The notes: generated by a model from the sequence alone, not told the origin. A stretch of 64,000 bases of DNA from Mesorhizobium australicum WSM2073 (GCF_000230995.2 NC_019973.1:1936001-2000000); one strand, 5' to 3'; shown: positions 18,362 to 28,787, numbered from the stretch's first letter. Made by a program: numbers and translations.

Positions 18362-19915
18362 ATGGCTCTTTTCGAACTGACGCTTATCCTCCTGTTGATT
18401 GCAGTCGCGCTGACGGCGCTGTCGCGCCGGCTGCAAGTTCCTTATCCGTCGCTGCTGGCGCTGGCGGGCGCGGGCATCGCCTTCCTGCCCGGCATGCCCA
18501 CCATCGAAATCGACCCGGAACTGGCGCTGGCCCTGTTCATCGCGCCGGTGCTGCTCGACGCCGCCTATGACACCTCGTTGCGCGATCTCAATCGCAACCG
18601 GCTGCCGCTCGCCCTGCTGGCCTTGGGGGCGGTCGTTTTCACCACCGCAGCGGTTGCGCTGCTCGGCTGGAAGATGGCAGGCCTGCCGATCGCCGCGGCC
18701 GTCGCCCTTGGCGCCATCGTAGCGCCGCCCGATGCCGTCGCGGCGTCGGCCGTGCTCGGACAATTCAAGGTGCCGCATCGCATCACCACCATCCTGCAAG
18801 GCGAGAGCTTGCTCAACGATGCAACCGCGCTGCTGATCTACCGTATCGCTGTCGCCGCCGCACTCGGTCCGTTCCTGTTGAGCAGCGCCGCGCCCATGGT
18901 CGCCCTGTCGACCGTTGGTAGCCTGGTGGCCGGCTATGTACTCGGTCGGCTGTCGCTTGCCACGCTGAGCCGCATCGAGGACGCGGCCAGCGGTACCGTG
19001 GTGCAGTTCGCCGGCACGTTCGGTGTCTGGATCCTGGCGGACAGGTTGGGTCTCTCGGCGATCATCACCATCGTCGTCTACGCCATGACCATCGCACAGA
19101 CCGCGCCGCGCCGAATGTCAGCAAGAAAGCGTGTCAGTTCCTATTCGGTCTGGGAGACGGCTGTGTTCGTGCTCAACGTGCTGGCCTTCGTGCTGATGGG
19201 TCTGCAGGCTCGGTCGATCGTCGGACGGCTCGCCGGTACGGGAGAGCTCGACGCATTCGTCTTTGCCGCGGCTGTGCTGGCGGTCGTCATCGTTTCGCGC
19301 CTGATCTGGGTGCTGGGCTGCGGTGCAGTCATCAGGTGGTTTGCCCGCTTTGGCGGCGCCGAGCATCAGCCGGATACGCCGTCCTTTCGCGGCGGCGTGC
19401 TCATCGGCTGGTGCGGCATGCGGGGACTGGTAACCCTTGCCGCGGCATTCGCCTTGCCGGTCGAATTTCCTGCTCGCGACCCGATCGTGCTCGCCGCCTT
19501 CACGGTCGTGCTCGGCACCCTGGTGCTGCAAGGAATGAGCCTGAAGCCGCTGCTGCGCGTCCTGAAGCTGGATCCCGACGAAACGGTCGACCGGGAGGTA
19601 GCGAAGGCGCGCGTCGTGGTCATGCAGGCCGCGCTTGATGTATTGAGCGGCAAAACCTCGAGCGCCGCAGCCGCGGTGCGCGAGCAATATGCCGCCCAGC
19701 GCAAGATCGCCAAAAATCCCGAGGATGCCCAGGCCGCGACCGAATATGACAGGCTGCGTCTCTATGCCATCAAAAGCCAGCGCGATGCCCTGGAGGAGCT
19801 GCGCCGCAACGGCACCATCGGTGACGAAGCCTATCACCGTCTGGAGGAAGAGATCGACTGGACGGAACTTGCGGCATCGCCGGCAGGCCGGTTCCAGCCG
19901 CTGACCACCGACTAG
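18362..19915 (+). CDS. CPA1 family cation/proton antiporter
   Basis: This 517-residue protein has twelve or so membrane helices and the ion-binding signature APPDAVAASAVL and QGESLLNDATALL of the Na+/H+ exchanger (NhaP/CPA1) family. A hydrophilic C-terminal tail of about 110 residues is rich in charged residues and may sense pH. It expels Na+ or K+ for protons at the inner membrane. It stands alone, with 160 bp of non-coding sequence before it and 116 bp after it. Confidence 0.9.
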   Translation: MALFELTLILLLIAVALTALSRRLQVPYPSLLALAGAGIAFLPGMPTIEIDPELALALFIAPVLLDAAYDTSLRDLNRNRLPLALLALGAVVFTTAAVALLGWKMAGLPIAAAVALGAIVAPPDAVAASAVLGQFKVPHRITTILQGESLLNDATALLIYRIAVAAALGPFLLSSAAPMVALSTVGSLVAGYVLGRLSLATLSRIEDAASGTVVQFAGTFGVWILADRLGLSAIITIVVYAMTIAQTAPRRMSARKRVSSYSVWETAVFVLNVLAFVLMGLQARSIVGRLAGTGELDAFVFAAAVLAVVIVSRLIWVLGCGAVIRWFARFGGAEHQPDTPSFRGGVLIGWCGMRGLVTLAAAFALPVEFPARDPIVLAAFTVVLGTLVLQGMSLKPLLRVLKLDPDETVDREVAKARVVVMQAALDVLSGKTSSAAAAVREQYAAQRKIAKNPEDAQAATEYDRLRLYAIKSQRDALEELRRNGTIGDEAYHRLEEEIDWTELAASPAGRFQPLTTD

Positions 19916-20031
19916 CAGATACCGCGTCTCGGCCGCTGCCCTGCTGGCCCAAGCCCCGTCCGTCCTCCTGCACATTGCAAGCGATCGGCCGAACCGTTAC
20001 TGCCAACACCGAAAAGTGAGCCGGATAAGCA

Positions 20032-20940
20032 ATGAAGCTGGTCAGCTACAACATCCAGTACGGATTCGGCAGCGACGGGCGCTACGATCTTTCGCGTGCG
20101 GCACGCCTTGTCGCTGGCGCCGACATCATCGCCTTGCAGGAGGTCGAGCGGCACTGGCAACGCAGCGATTTCGACGACCAGCCGGAGCGGCTTTCCCAAT
20201 TGCTGCCTGGGTATCACTGGGTCTACGGCCCAGCCTTCGACATGGATGCCAGCGAGCTGCGCGACGGCCGCCTGGTCAATCGCCGCCGGCAGTTCGGCAC
20301 CATGGTTATGTCGAAGCTGCCGATCGTCTGGTCGCGACTGCACGCGCTGCCGATGCGCCGCACGCTGCGGCCGCTCAACACCCGCAACGCCGCCCTCGAA
20401 TGCATGATCCGCACGCCGGCCGGGCCGGTCAGGGTGCTGTCGCTGCATCTCGCGCACATCGCGGCGGAAGAGCGGCTGGAGCAGATCGATTATCTCATGG
20501 CCGAGCATCGCCGGGCACCATCGGAAGGCGGACCGTGGAGCGGAGCGGACGATGAACCTTCGCGTAACTGGACACATGGGGAAGTCGAGCCGGAAAATCC
20601 GCTGGCGACGATCTGGATGGGCGATTTCAACATGGAACCCGGCAGCGCCGAATATCGCCGCATTGTCGGCAGCACGCCCTATCATCGGGGCGCTGCCTAT
20701 CTCGACGGCTTCGTCGATGCCGCTTCTGTCGCCAGCGAGCCGGTGGCGGATTTCCATACGCATGAGAAGATCATCGACGGCAGGCTGGCAAAGCGCCGGC
20801 TTGACCATTGCTTCGTCGGCGGCATGTTGGCCGGGCGTGTGCGTTCGGTTGGATCAGACATGGGCGAGGTGGCTTCCGACCACTTCCCGGTCCGGGTCGA
20901 CATCGATCTCGAGACGCCCTTCGGCTTGGGAGGTCGATGA
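20032..20940 (+). CDS. Endonuclease/exonuclease/phosphatase-fold hydrolase
   Basis: This 302-residue protein shows the fold's catalytic landmarks in order: VSYNIQYG (Asn), ALQEVERHW (metal Glu), WMGDFNMEP (Asp/Asn pair) and the C-terminal SDHFPV (catalytic His). Such enzymes cut phosphodiesters or phosphomonoesters in nucleic acids, lipids or inositol phosphates. There is no signal peptide. The stop codon is eight bases before the next ATG, so it may be co-transcribed with the EamA transporter gene. The substrate cannot be told from sequence. Confidence 0.85.
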   Translation: MKLVSYNIQYGFGSDGRYDLSRAARLVAGADIIALQEVERHWQRSDFDDQPERLSQLLPGYHWVYGPAFDMDASELRDGRLVNRRRQFGTMVMSKLPIVWSRLHALPMRRTLRPLNTRNAALECMIRTPAGPVRVLSLHLAHIAAEERLEQIDYLMAEHRRAPSEGGPWSGADDEPSRNWTHGEVEPENPLATIWMGDFNMEPGSAEYRRIVGSTPYHRGAAYLDGFVDAASVASEPVADFHTHEKIIDGRLAKRRLDHCFVGGMLAGRVRSVGSDMGEVASDHFPVRVDIDLETPFGLGGR

Positions 20941-20947
20941 GCTCCCC

Positions 20948-21793
20948 ATGACGCTTTTCGTCTTCTTCGCGGTGCTTGCCGCGGCCGCCATGCACGCGAT
21001 CTGGAACGCACTGGTCAAGGTGCATCTCGACCGTTTTCTGTCGATCACGCTGATGACGCTCGGCATGGGCACTGCTGCCATCGTCGTGCTGCCATTCGTC
21101 GAGATGCCGAAGGCGGAGGTCTGGCCCTACATCATCGCTTCGGTGATCTTCCACATGGGTTATCGCACCTTCCTGATCGGCGCCTACCAGGCCGGCGATT
21201 TCGCCCAGACCTACCCGCTGGCGCGTGGCACGGCACCCCTGCTGGCCGCGATTGGCGGCATGTTCGTCGTCGCCGAAGTGCCGGCGCCGCTTGCCATCCT
21301 TGGCATCCTGCTGTTGTCGGCCGGCACGCTGGTGATGTCGTTTCGCGGGGGCGCGCATCTGGAGAAGCTGAATCTGCGCGCGGTCGGCTATGCGCTGGGC
21401 ACGTCGATCTTCATCGCCAGCTACACGCTGTCCGACGGCAGCGGCGCGCGGCTGGCGGCAACGGCGCAGAGCTATGCCGCCTGGCTGTTCATCTGCGATG
21501 CATTTGGGGCGCTGGTGCTGTGCCTCGTTTTCCGAGGGCCCAAGGCGCTGCCCGTTCTGGCGCGCGACTGGAAAACGGGACTGTTCACCGGTGTGCTTTC
21601 CGGCGCCGCCTACTGGATCGTCATGTGGGCGATGACCAAGGCGCCGATCGCCTCGGTGGCGTCGCTGCGCGAGACCTCGATCCTGTTTGCCATGATGATC
21701 TCGGTCTACGCCCTCGGCGAAAAGATGACAGGCTGGCGCGGCGCCGCCGCGCTCAGCATTGTTGCGGGCGTCATCGCGTTGAGGATGGGTTGA
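20948..21793 (+). CDS. EamA/DMT family transporter
   Basis: This 281-residue protein has ten hydrophobic segments arranged as two similar five-helix halves, typical of the drug/metabolite transporter superfamily. The ATG at 20948 gives the first helix directly; the frame is open far upstream, but that part is the endonuclease-like gene in another frame. It probably exports a small metabolite. It ends four bases before the convergent MFS gene. Confidence 0.87.
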   Translation: MTLFVFFAVLAAAAMHAIWNALVKVHLDRFLSITLMTLGMGTAAIVVLPFVEMPKAEVWPYIIASVIFHMGYRTFLIGAYQAGDFAQTYPLARGTAPLLAAIGGMFVVAEVPAPLAILGILLLSAGTLVMSFRGGAHLEKLNLRAVGYALGTSIFIASYTLSDGSGARLAATAQSYAAWLFICDAFGALVLCLVFRGPKALPVLARDWKTGLFTGVLSGAAYWIVMWAMTKAPIASVASLRETSILFAMMISVYALGEKMTGWRGAAALSIVAGVIALRMG

Positions 21794-21797
21794 CCTC

Positions 21798-23015
21798 TCA
21801 GCCGAGCACCGTCATTACCTGGCCGCGCCGCTCCGGACTGAAGCGGATGACGACGATGATGCAGACGGCGACCACGCCGGCAAAAAGCGCCAGCGCATAG
21901 CCATAGCTGCCGCCGGGGGCTTCGGCGATCCCGGCCTGATATGGACCGCCATAGGAAGCGGCGAGATTGCCGGCCTGGTAGATGAAGCCGGGCAAGGTGG
22001 CGCGCACCGCACCGGGAGAAAGCTCGTTGAGGTGGACCGGGATGACGCCCCAGGCGCCCTGGACCGCGACCTGCATGACGAAGGCGCCGATGGCCAGCAT
22101 GAACGGCGTTGAACTGTAGGCCCATAGCGGGATCGCCGGCAGGGCGATGATGCAGGCGAGTGTAATGGCGTTGACGCGGCCGATCTTCTCCGACAGCGCA
22201 CCGAATGCCAGGCCGCCGACGATGGCGCCGATGTTGGCAACGATGGTGATCCAACTCACCGTATGCGGATCGAAGCCGTGCTGCTTCTTCAGGAAGGTCG
22301 GATAGAGATCCTGCGTGCCATGGCTGAAGAAGTTGAAGAACATCATCAGCACGACGGCATAGAGCGCGACGCCCCAGTGCTTCTGCAAGGTCTCCAGCAT
22401 CCCCGGTCGAGCGGTTTTCTGTGCCTCGACGAAGGCAGGAGATTCCGGCACATGCGAGCGGATGAACAGGACGACCAGCGCCGGGACGAAGGAGAGCAGG
22501 AACATGGCGCGCCAGCCGATCGTGTAGCCGCCGATCGTCTGCTGGTAGAGCAGGCCATAGACCACCGCCGCCAGCAGGTAGCCGGCCGGATAGCCGCATT
22601 GCAGGATGCCCGAGACAATACCGCGGGCGCTCGGCGGGACGGATTCCATGGCAAGCGAGCTGCCGAGGCCCCATTCGCCGCCCATGGCGATGCCGAACAG
22701 CGCGCGCAGCGCCAGGAAGATGCCGAGATTGGGCGAGAAGGCGGCGAGCGCCCCGATCACCGAATAGCTGACGATGTTGAGCATGAGAATGGGCTTGCGC
22801 CCGTATTTGTCGGCTAGCATGCCAAAGAAGAACGCGCCGATGAAGCGCGTGGCCAAGGTCAGGAACAGTGCCTTTGAGACTGCCGGGACATCCGTCTGGA
22901 ATTCAGTCGCAATATCGGTGAGCAGGAATGTCAGAAGGAAGAAATCAAAAGCATCGAGCGTCCAGCCCAGGAATGAGGCCAGGACGGTTTTCTTCTGCTC
23001 GGTAGTGAGGTTCAA
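21798..23015 (-). CDS. MFS transporter (sialate/lactate SHS- or metabolite-type)
   Basis: This 405-residue protein has twelve helices. The opening FLGWTLDAFDFFLLTFLL, the loop ADKYGRKPIL and the GGEWGLGSSLAMESVP block are typical of the NanT/Jen1-like SHS group of organic-acid carriers. I chose TTG at 23015: AAAGGAGG lies five bases before it, a near-perfect ribosome site, while the open frame up to 23066 has none. It is the last gene of the long minus-strand run. It probably takes up or exports an organic acid from that pathway. Confidence 0.85.
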   Translation of the reverse strand: MNLTTEQKKTVLASFLGWTLDAFDFFLLTFLLTDIATEFQTDVPAVSKALFLTLATRFIGAFFFGMLADKYGRKPILMLNIVSYSVIGALAAFSPNLGIFLALRALFGIAMGGEWGLGSSLAMESVPPSARGIVSGILQCGYPAGYLLAAVVYGLLYQQTIGGYTIGWRAMFLLSFVPALVVLFIRSHVPESPAFVEAQKTARPGMLETLQKHWGVALYAVVLMMFFNFFSHGTQDLYPTFLKKQHGFDPHTVSWITIVANIGAIVGGLAFGALSEKIGRVNAITLACIIALPAIPLWAYSSTPFMLAIGAFVMQVAVQGAWGVIPVHLNELSPGAVRATLPGFIYQAGNLAASYGGPYQAGIAEAPGGSYGYALALFAGVVAVCIIVVIRFSPERRGQVMTVLG

Positions 23016-23105
23016 GGCGTCCTCCTTTGCATCCCCCAAAGGAACGATATGTCGCCCTGTCGGCAAAAGAGAACAGCGATCGGCCGGCTTTCGAAAGGCC
23101 GGCGG

Positions 23106-23423
23106 TCACTTTTTCGTAAGATCGAGATCGAAGACCATCAATCCGTCCGCGCCGCCTTCGAGAGCCGCGACCAGGCGAGCGCCGGCACGCTGATGCGCCT
23201 CATGGACGAGATAGGCGTCGCGCGCCGCGGCATCGCGGAAATCGATGGTGAAGCCATAGGTGAACCCGCGCGCGAAAGGCTCTGGGCTGACATTGGTGCT
23301 GAACTGGACGGTGTCCATGCCTTCGACCACCTGTCGCAACGCCTCGAGGCCGGCGTGGATGGCCGTGCGCTCGGTCGACGACACATCGCTGCGAAATCTG
23401 GCGAAAACGCAGTGCCTGATCAT
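23106..23423 (-). CDS. Dabb family (stress-responsive A/B barrel) protein
   Basis: This 105-residue single-domain protein starts with MIRHCVFARF and has the alternating strand and helix pattern of the Dabb ferredoxin-like barrel (FRDAAARDAYLVHEAHQR). Some Dabb proteins are cyclases or isomerases; others have no known activity. It lies 11 bp after the first GMC oxidoreductase gene and 90 bp before the MFS gene, so it is likely part of the same catabolic run. Confidence 0.85.
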   Translation of the reverse strand: MIRHCVFARFRSDVSSTERTAIHAGLEALRQVVEGMDTVQFSTNVSPEPFARGFTYGFTIDFRDAAARDAYLVHEAHQRAGARLVAALEGGADGLMVFDLDLTKK

Positions 23424-23434
23424 TTTACCACTCC

Positions 23435-25063
23435 CTATGCAGCACGATTGCCGGAAAACACTGCCGGCGGCAGCGGCTCGCGGCCGAGGATCAGGTCGGC
23501 ACCCTTTTCGCCGACCATGATCGTCGGCGCATTGGTGTTGGAGGAAGGCACGCGGGGCATCACCGAGGCGTCGCAGACGCGCAGGCCCTCGATGCCGCGC
23601 AGTCTCAGGTCCGGCGTCACCACCGCCATCTCATCATGGCCCATGCGGCAGGTGCCGACAGGATGGTGATCGGTCTTGGAGGTGCGGCAGGCATAGTCGA
23701 TCAGCTCATCGTCGCTGGCGAGCGACGGGCCGGGCAGCACCTCGCGCAGCACGTAAGGGGCAAGCGCCTTCTGCCGCATGATCTCGCGCGCCAGCCGCAG
23801 CCCTCTCAGCGACATGTCGCGGTCATAGGGATCGGACCAGTAGTTGGGGTCGATCAGCGGGTGGTCGGAGGGATCAGCGCTTTTCAGCCGCACCGTGCCG
23901 CGCGAGCGCGGGCGCAGGAAGGCCGAGTTCAAGGTGACGCCCGGGTTTTTCAGCTTCTCGACGCCAGCCTCGATGCCGGAGCCGAGGCCCAGATGGAACT
24001 GGATATCGGGCGAGGCGGCGGTCGGGTCGGCGTACCAGAAGCCGCCGGTCTCGAACAGGCTGGACGCCACCGGCCCCTTCTTCAACAGCAGATATTGCAG
24101 GCCAGCCCAGGCCGTGCGGTGCAGCTTGGCGTAATTGTCGTAGGTGTGGTCGCCGGTGCATTCGGCGATGACGAACAGGTCGAGATGGTCCTGCATGTTG
24201 GAGCCGACGCCGGGCAGATCGTGCACCGGCGTGACGCCGACCGATTTCAGATGGTCGGCCGGGCCGATGCCCGACTGCATCAAAAGCTTAGGCGAACCGA
24301 TGGCGCCGGACGAGACGATCACCTCGCGGTCGGCGCGCAGGATTTTTGTCTCGCCGCCCGGCCTGTCGACCACCTCGACGCCGATGGCGCGGCCGTTCTC
24401 GACGACGATGCGGGTGACCAGCACGTCGGTCCTGACGGTGAGGTTCTTGCGAGCGCGGATCGGCCTGAGATAGGCGACCGAGGCGGAGGAGCGCCGGGCA
24501 TCCTTCTGGGTCAACTGGTAGTAGCCGACGCCTTCTTGGGCAGCGCCGTTGAAATCCGGATTGAAGGGAATGCCCATCTCCTGGCCGGCGCGGAAATAGG
24601 CTTCGCAGATCGGCAACGGCGCAATCGGGTTCGACACGCCGAGCGGGCCCTGGTCGCCGTGGAAGTCGTTGGCGTAGCGCTGGTTGTTTTCGGCCCGTTT
24701 GAAATAGGGCAGCACGTCGCGGTAGCCCCAGCCGGCCAGCCCTTCCTCCTTCTCCCAGGCGTCGTAGTCGCGCGCATTACCGCGCGTGTAGATCTGGGCG
24801 TTGATTGAGGAGCCGCCGCCGACCACCTTGGCCTGCGTGTACCAGAAGACGCGGTCGTTCATGTTTCTCTGCGGCACCGTCGACCAGCCCCAGGACGCAA
24901 TGCCCTTGGTCATCTTGGCAAAGCCCGCCGGCATGTGGATATAGGGATGCCAATCCTTGCCACCGGCTTCGAGCAGCAGCACGGAGTTGGAGGGATCCTC
25001 GCTCAGCCGGTTGGCCAGCACGCAGCCGGCAGGGCCGGCGCCCACGATGATGTAGTCGGTCAT
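23435..25063 (-). CDS. GMC family FAD oxidoreductase 1 (choline/alcohol dehydrogenase-like)
   Basis: This 542-residue protein has the N-terminal FAD loop IIVGAGPAGCVLANRL, the GMC motif GGGSSINAQIYTRG, and the C-terminal catalytic His (DHHPVGTCRMG) and Asn (NTNAPTIMVGEK). It oxidises an alcohol with FAD and passes electrons to oxygen or a carrier. A GTG at 25075 immediately follows the SDR stop region; I chose the ATG at 25063, preceded by GGATGAG. No signal peptide, so it is cytoplasmic. It sits directly after the SDR gene. Confidence 0.92.
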   Translation of the reverse strand: MTDYIIVGAGPAGCVLANRLSEDPSNSVLLLEAGGKDWHPYIHMPAGFAKMTKGIASWGWSTVPQRNMNDRVFWYTQAKVVGGGSSINAQIYTRGNARDYDAWEKEEGLAGWGYRDVLPYFKRAENNQRYANDFHGDQGPLGVSNPIAPLPICEAYFRAGQEMGIPFNPDFNGAAQEGVGYYQLTQKDARRSSASVAYLRPIRARKNLTVRTDVLVTRIVVENGRAIGVEVVDRPGGETKILRADREVIVSSGAIGSPKLLMQSGIGPADHLKSVGVTPVHDLPGVGSNMQDHLDLFVIAECTGDHTYDNYAKLHRTAWAGLQYLLLKKGPVASSLFETGGFWYADPTAASPDIQFHLGLGSGIEAGVEKLKNPGVTLNSAFLRPRSRGTVRLKSADPSDHPLIDPNYWSDPYDRDMSLRGLRLAREIMRQKALAPYVLREVLPGPSLASDDELIDYACRTSKTDHHPVGTCRMGHDEMAVVTPDLRLRGIEGLRVCDASVMPRVPSSNTNAPTIMVGEKGADLILGREPLPPAVFSGNRAA

Positions 25064-25075
25064 TGTCTCATCCAC

Positions 25076-25837
25076 TCACAGCCGAGGCACGGAAAGCGCG
25101 CCGTCGACATTGATGATCGAACCGGTCGAAAAGCCCAGTCTCCCGGCAGCGAGCGCGGCCACCATGGCGCCGATGTCGGAAACTTCGCCCCAGCGTTTCG
25201 CCGGCACCAGGCCGCTGTCTATCAAAGCGTCGTATTTGGCGGTCACGCCCGCCGTCATGTCGGTGCGGATAATGCCCGGCCGCAGCTCGAACACGCCGAT
25301 GTTTTCCGGGGCGAGCCTGAGCGCCAGATTCTTCACCCACATCGAAAGCCCTGCCTTCGATATGCAATATTCGGAGCGTTCCGGCGAGGCCATCTCGGCG
25401 CTGACCGAGGTGATGGTGATGATCGATTTCGCTTCATCGCTGGGCTGGCGGAGCATCGCCTTGGCGACCGCCTGGCTGAGAAAGACGGTGCCCCGCAGGT
25501 TGACGCCGATCGCGCGGTCGAAATTGTCGGGTTTGAGGTCCAGCAGGTCGCCCCGCACCACGGCGCCGACGCCGGCATTGTTGACCAGGCAGTCTATGCG
25601 GCCGAATGCGCGCATGGCGGTTTCGACCAAGGCGGCGTGGCTGGAAAGATCGGCGATGTCGCAGCTGACATAGGCGAATTTGGCGCCGCGTTTGGCGACG
25701 TCTTGCGCAAGCTCGTCAGCGGGTTTCGCGGCAACATCGGCGACAAGGATGTCAAAGCCGGCATCAGCGAGTGCCTGAGCGCAGGCAAGACCAATTCCGC
25801 GCGCGCCGCCGGTGACGATGGCTGCGGGGCGGGTCAT
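25076..25837 (-). CDS. Short-chain dehydrogenase/reductase (classical SDR)
   Basis: This 253-residue protein has the cofactor motif TGGARGIG (residues 9-16), the NNAG block (86-89), and the catalytic Ser, Tyr157 and Lys161 in SEYCISKAG. It would reduce or oxidise a keto or hydroxyl group with NAD(P). The gene follows the second GMC gene, separated by a palindromic repeat element, and runs straight into GMC oxidoreductase 1. A sugar or polyol-derived substrate is plausible from the neighbours. Confidence 0.9.
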   Translation of the reverse strand: MTRPAAIVTGGARGIGLACAQALADAGFDILVADVAAKPADELAQDVAKRGAKFAYVSCDIADLSSHAALVETAMRAFGRIDCLVNNAGVGAVVRGDLLDLKPDNFDRAIGVNLRGTVFLSQAVAKAMLRQPSDEAKSIITITSVSAEMASPERSEYCISKAGLSMWVKNLALRLAPENIGVFELRPGIIRTDMTAGVTAKYDALIDSGLVPAKRWGEVSDIGAMVAALAAGRLGFSTGSIINVDGALSVPRL

Positions 25838-25854
25838 CGGATACTCATCCTTAT

Positions 25855-26039
25855 GTCAGCGCCGCCCCTCATCGCCCTGCCGGGCACTTCTCCCCGTATA
25901 GTGACGGGGAGAAGGACGCTGTTATCGCCTGCTTCACCATGCGCCAGCATTGCAGAAAAAGCGCCGAGATTGCGGCCAGCGTGCTTCTCCCCGTTTACGG
26001 GGAGAAGGTGCCGGCAGGCGGATGAGGGGCGGCGCTGAC
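25855..26039. repeat. 185-bp palindromic repeat element with 19-bp terminal inverted repeats
   Basis: The ends are perfect 19-bp inverted copies (GTCAGCGCCGCCCCTCATC at 25855-25873, complement at 26021-26039). Inside are two hairpins built from the same arms, CTTCTCCCCGT / ACGGGGAGAAG, at 25887-25914 and 25984-26007. It resembles the intergenic mosaic elements common in Rhizobiales. It fills nearly the whole gap between the GMC2 and SDR genes. No coding potential is apparent. Confidence 0.85.
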
Positions 26040-26042
26040 CGA

Positions 26043-27560
26043 TCATGCGGCGAGGTCCGTCTTGCGGATGTGCTCGGCGACGCGCAGCGCCTGGGCGGCG
26101 ATCGACAGCGCCGGGTTCACGGCGGCCGAGTTCGGCAGAAAACCGGCGTCGACGACGAACAGGTTCCGGTGATCGAAGGCACGGCACAACGGATCGAGCG
26201 GCGACGTCGCCGGATCCTCTCCGATTTTCACCGTGCCGCACTGGTGCGAGGGCGTGCGTTTGTCGAAAGGGCGCGACAGCACCAGGGGATAACCGCAGGC
26301 GCGAAAATTCTCGCGCATCACCTTGGTCAGCCCGTCGAGCGACTGCATGTTGGAGCGCCGCCATTGCATGACGATGTCCTTGCCGTCGGCCATGATGCGG
26401 CTTTCGGGATCTGGCAGGTCCTCGCACATCAGGTACCAGTCGACCGCATGGCCGGCCATGAAATCGAGCGCGAATTTCGGCACTCGTTTCACATTGGCCT
26501 TGAGCATGTTGCCGTCGATCTTGCCGAGAAGCTGGACATTGCCGAGCGGTTTGCCGCCCTTGCCGTCGGAGAGGTAATAATCGTTGAGCATCAGCGTCTT
26601 CTGGTAGACGGCATCGTTCCGGCGGCGCGGATCGATCGCCAGCATGGCGCTCGAATTGTGGTTCATGAAGTTGCGGCCGACCTGGTCGGAGCGGTTGGCC
26701 AGGCCCTTGCCGCCCCCCTTGCCATTGCTGGGTGAGGGCGAGCGCAGCAGGATGACCGCTGAATTGACCGCGCCGGCCGACAGGATGACCAGTTTTGGCG
26801 ACAGCTTTTTCAGCTCGCCGCTCTGGCGGTAATGAACCGCTGATACGGTTTTACCGTCCGGAGCAGTCTCGAGATATTCGACATGGGCGCCGGTTTCGAG
26901 CTTGATGTTAGGATCGTTCAGTGCCGCCGCCAGCGGTGCGGTCTGGGCGTCCATCTTTCCCTGGCCAGTGTTCGGAAAAGCGTCCCAGCCGGTCCTGCCT
27001 TCTCTGAGCCAGGTGTCGATGTCGACGCCGAGCGGCAGCGAGGCCGGATGCAGGCCCAGCCGCTTGAGCTCGGCTCGGGCACGGGCGATCGGCGCCTCGT
27101 CGGGCACAGGCTTATAGGCATAGGGGACCGAGTGGAACGGCTCGGTCGGGTCTTCGCCAAGCGCGCCGCGGACGCGAAAAAGCTGCTCTGCCCTGGAATA
27201 CCAAGGCTCGAATTCGTCATAGGAAAACGGCCAGGGCGGCGAGACGCCGCCGAAGTGCTCCATGGCGGAGAAATCCTCTTTGCGGTAGCGGATCAGCACC
27301 GCGCCGAAGAATTTCGAATTGCCGCCGACATAGTAGTAATTGCCCGGATTGAAGGACGCGCCACCGGCCTCGCGCCACATCTCCTTCGGCCGGTAATGGC
27401 CGTCGACGAAGATCGAGCGCGTGTCGCGCGCATGCGGCGTTGCCGGCAACGGCTCACCGCGTTCCAGTATCAGGATCGAGGCGCCACTGCCGGCTAAGCC
27501 GGAGGCGATCGTGGCGCCGCCGATGCCGGAGCCGATGATGACGATATCCGGGTTTGTCAT
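26043..27560 (-). CDS. GMC family FAD oxidoreductase 2 (pyranose/glycoside oxidase-like)
   Basis: This 505-residue protein has the FAD loop IIGSGIGGATIASGLAGSG and the block YYVGGNSKFFGAVLIRYR, followed by SPPWPFSYDEFEPWY. The catalytic pair is H439 (SHQCGT) and N482 (VNPALS). The layout is that of the pyranose- and glycoside-oxidising branch of the family rather than the choline-dehydrogenase branch represented by its neighbour. Residues 274-286 are a Ser/Gly/Lys-rich stretch that looks inserted. It has repeat elements on both sides. Oxidation of a sugar or glycoside at one ring hydroxyl is my inference. Confidence 0.87.
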   Translation of the reverse strand: MTNPDIVIIGSGIGGATIASGLAGSGASILILERGEPLPATPHARDTRSIFVDGHYRPKEMWREAGGASFNPGNYYYVGGNSKFFGAVLIRYRKEDFSAMEHFGGVSPPWPFSYDEFEPWYSRAEQLFRVRGALGEDPTEPFHSVPYAYKPVPDEAPIARARAELKRLGLHPASLPLGVDIDTWLREGRTGWDAFPNTGQGKMDAQTAPLAAALNDPNIKLETGAHVEYLETAPDGKTVSAVHYRQSGELKKLSPKLVILSAGAVNSAVILLRSPSPSNGKGGGKGLANRSDQVGRNFMNHNSSAMLAIDPRRRNDAVYQKTLMLNDYYLSDGKGGKPLGNVQLLGKIDGNMLKANVKRVPKFALDFMAGHAVDWYLMCEDLPDPESRIMADGKDIVMQWRRSNMQSLDGLTKVMRENFRACGYPLVLSRPFDKRTPSHQCGTVKIGEDPATSPLDPLCRAFDHRNLFVVDAGFLPNSAAVNPALSIAAQALRVAEHIRKTDLAA

Positions 27561-27564
27561 GGCC

Positions 27565-27667
27565 TAAAGCGCGCCGCTTTTGAATGGACACATGCGACGC
27601 GCTTTAGGTCTATTGTCTTGATGCATGTCGTTGCCCCAAAACCGGACCCACTTTTGGGCGACGCGCA

Positions 27668-27670
<3 letters not shown>
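27565..27670. repeat. Rhizobial palindromic repeat, overlapping the ABC ATPase stop codon
   Basis: Two hairpins in a row: TAAAGCGCG (27565-27573) with CGCGCTTTA (27598-27606), then an imperfect stem from 27620-27641 to 27652-27670 with CCCAAAA / TTTTGGG at its tip. I recall very similar sequences scattered through Mesorhizobium and Sinorhizobium genomes. The outer end contains the TAA stop of the ATPase gene, so the element begins right at the end of that gene. Confidence 0.8.
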
Positions 27671-28783
<1,113 letters not shown>

Positions 28784-28787
28784 TGGG

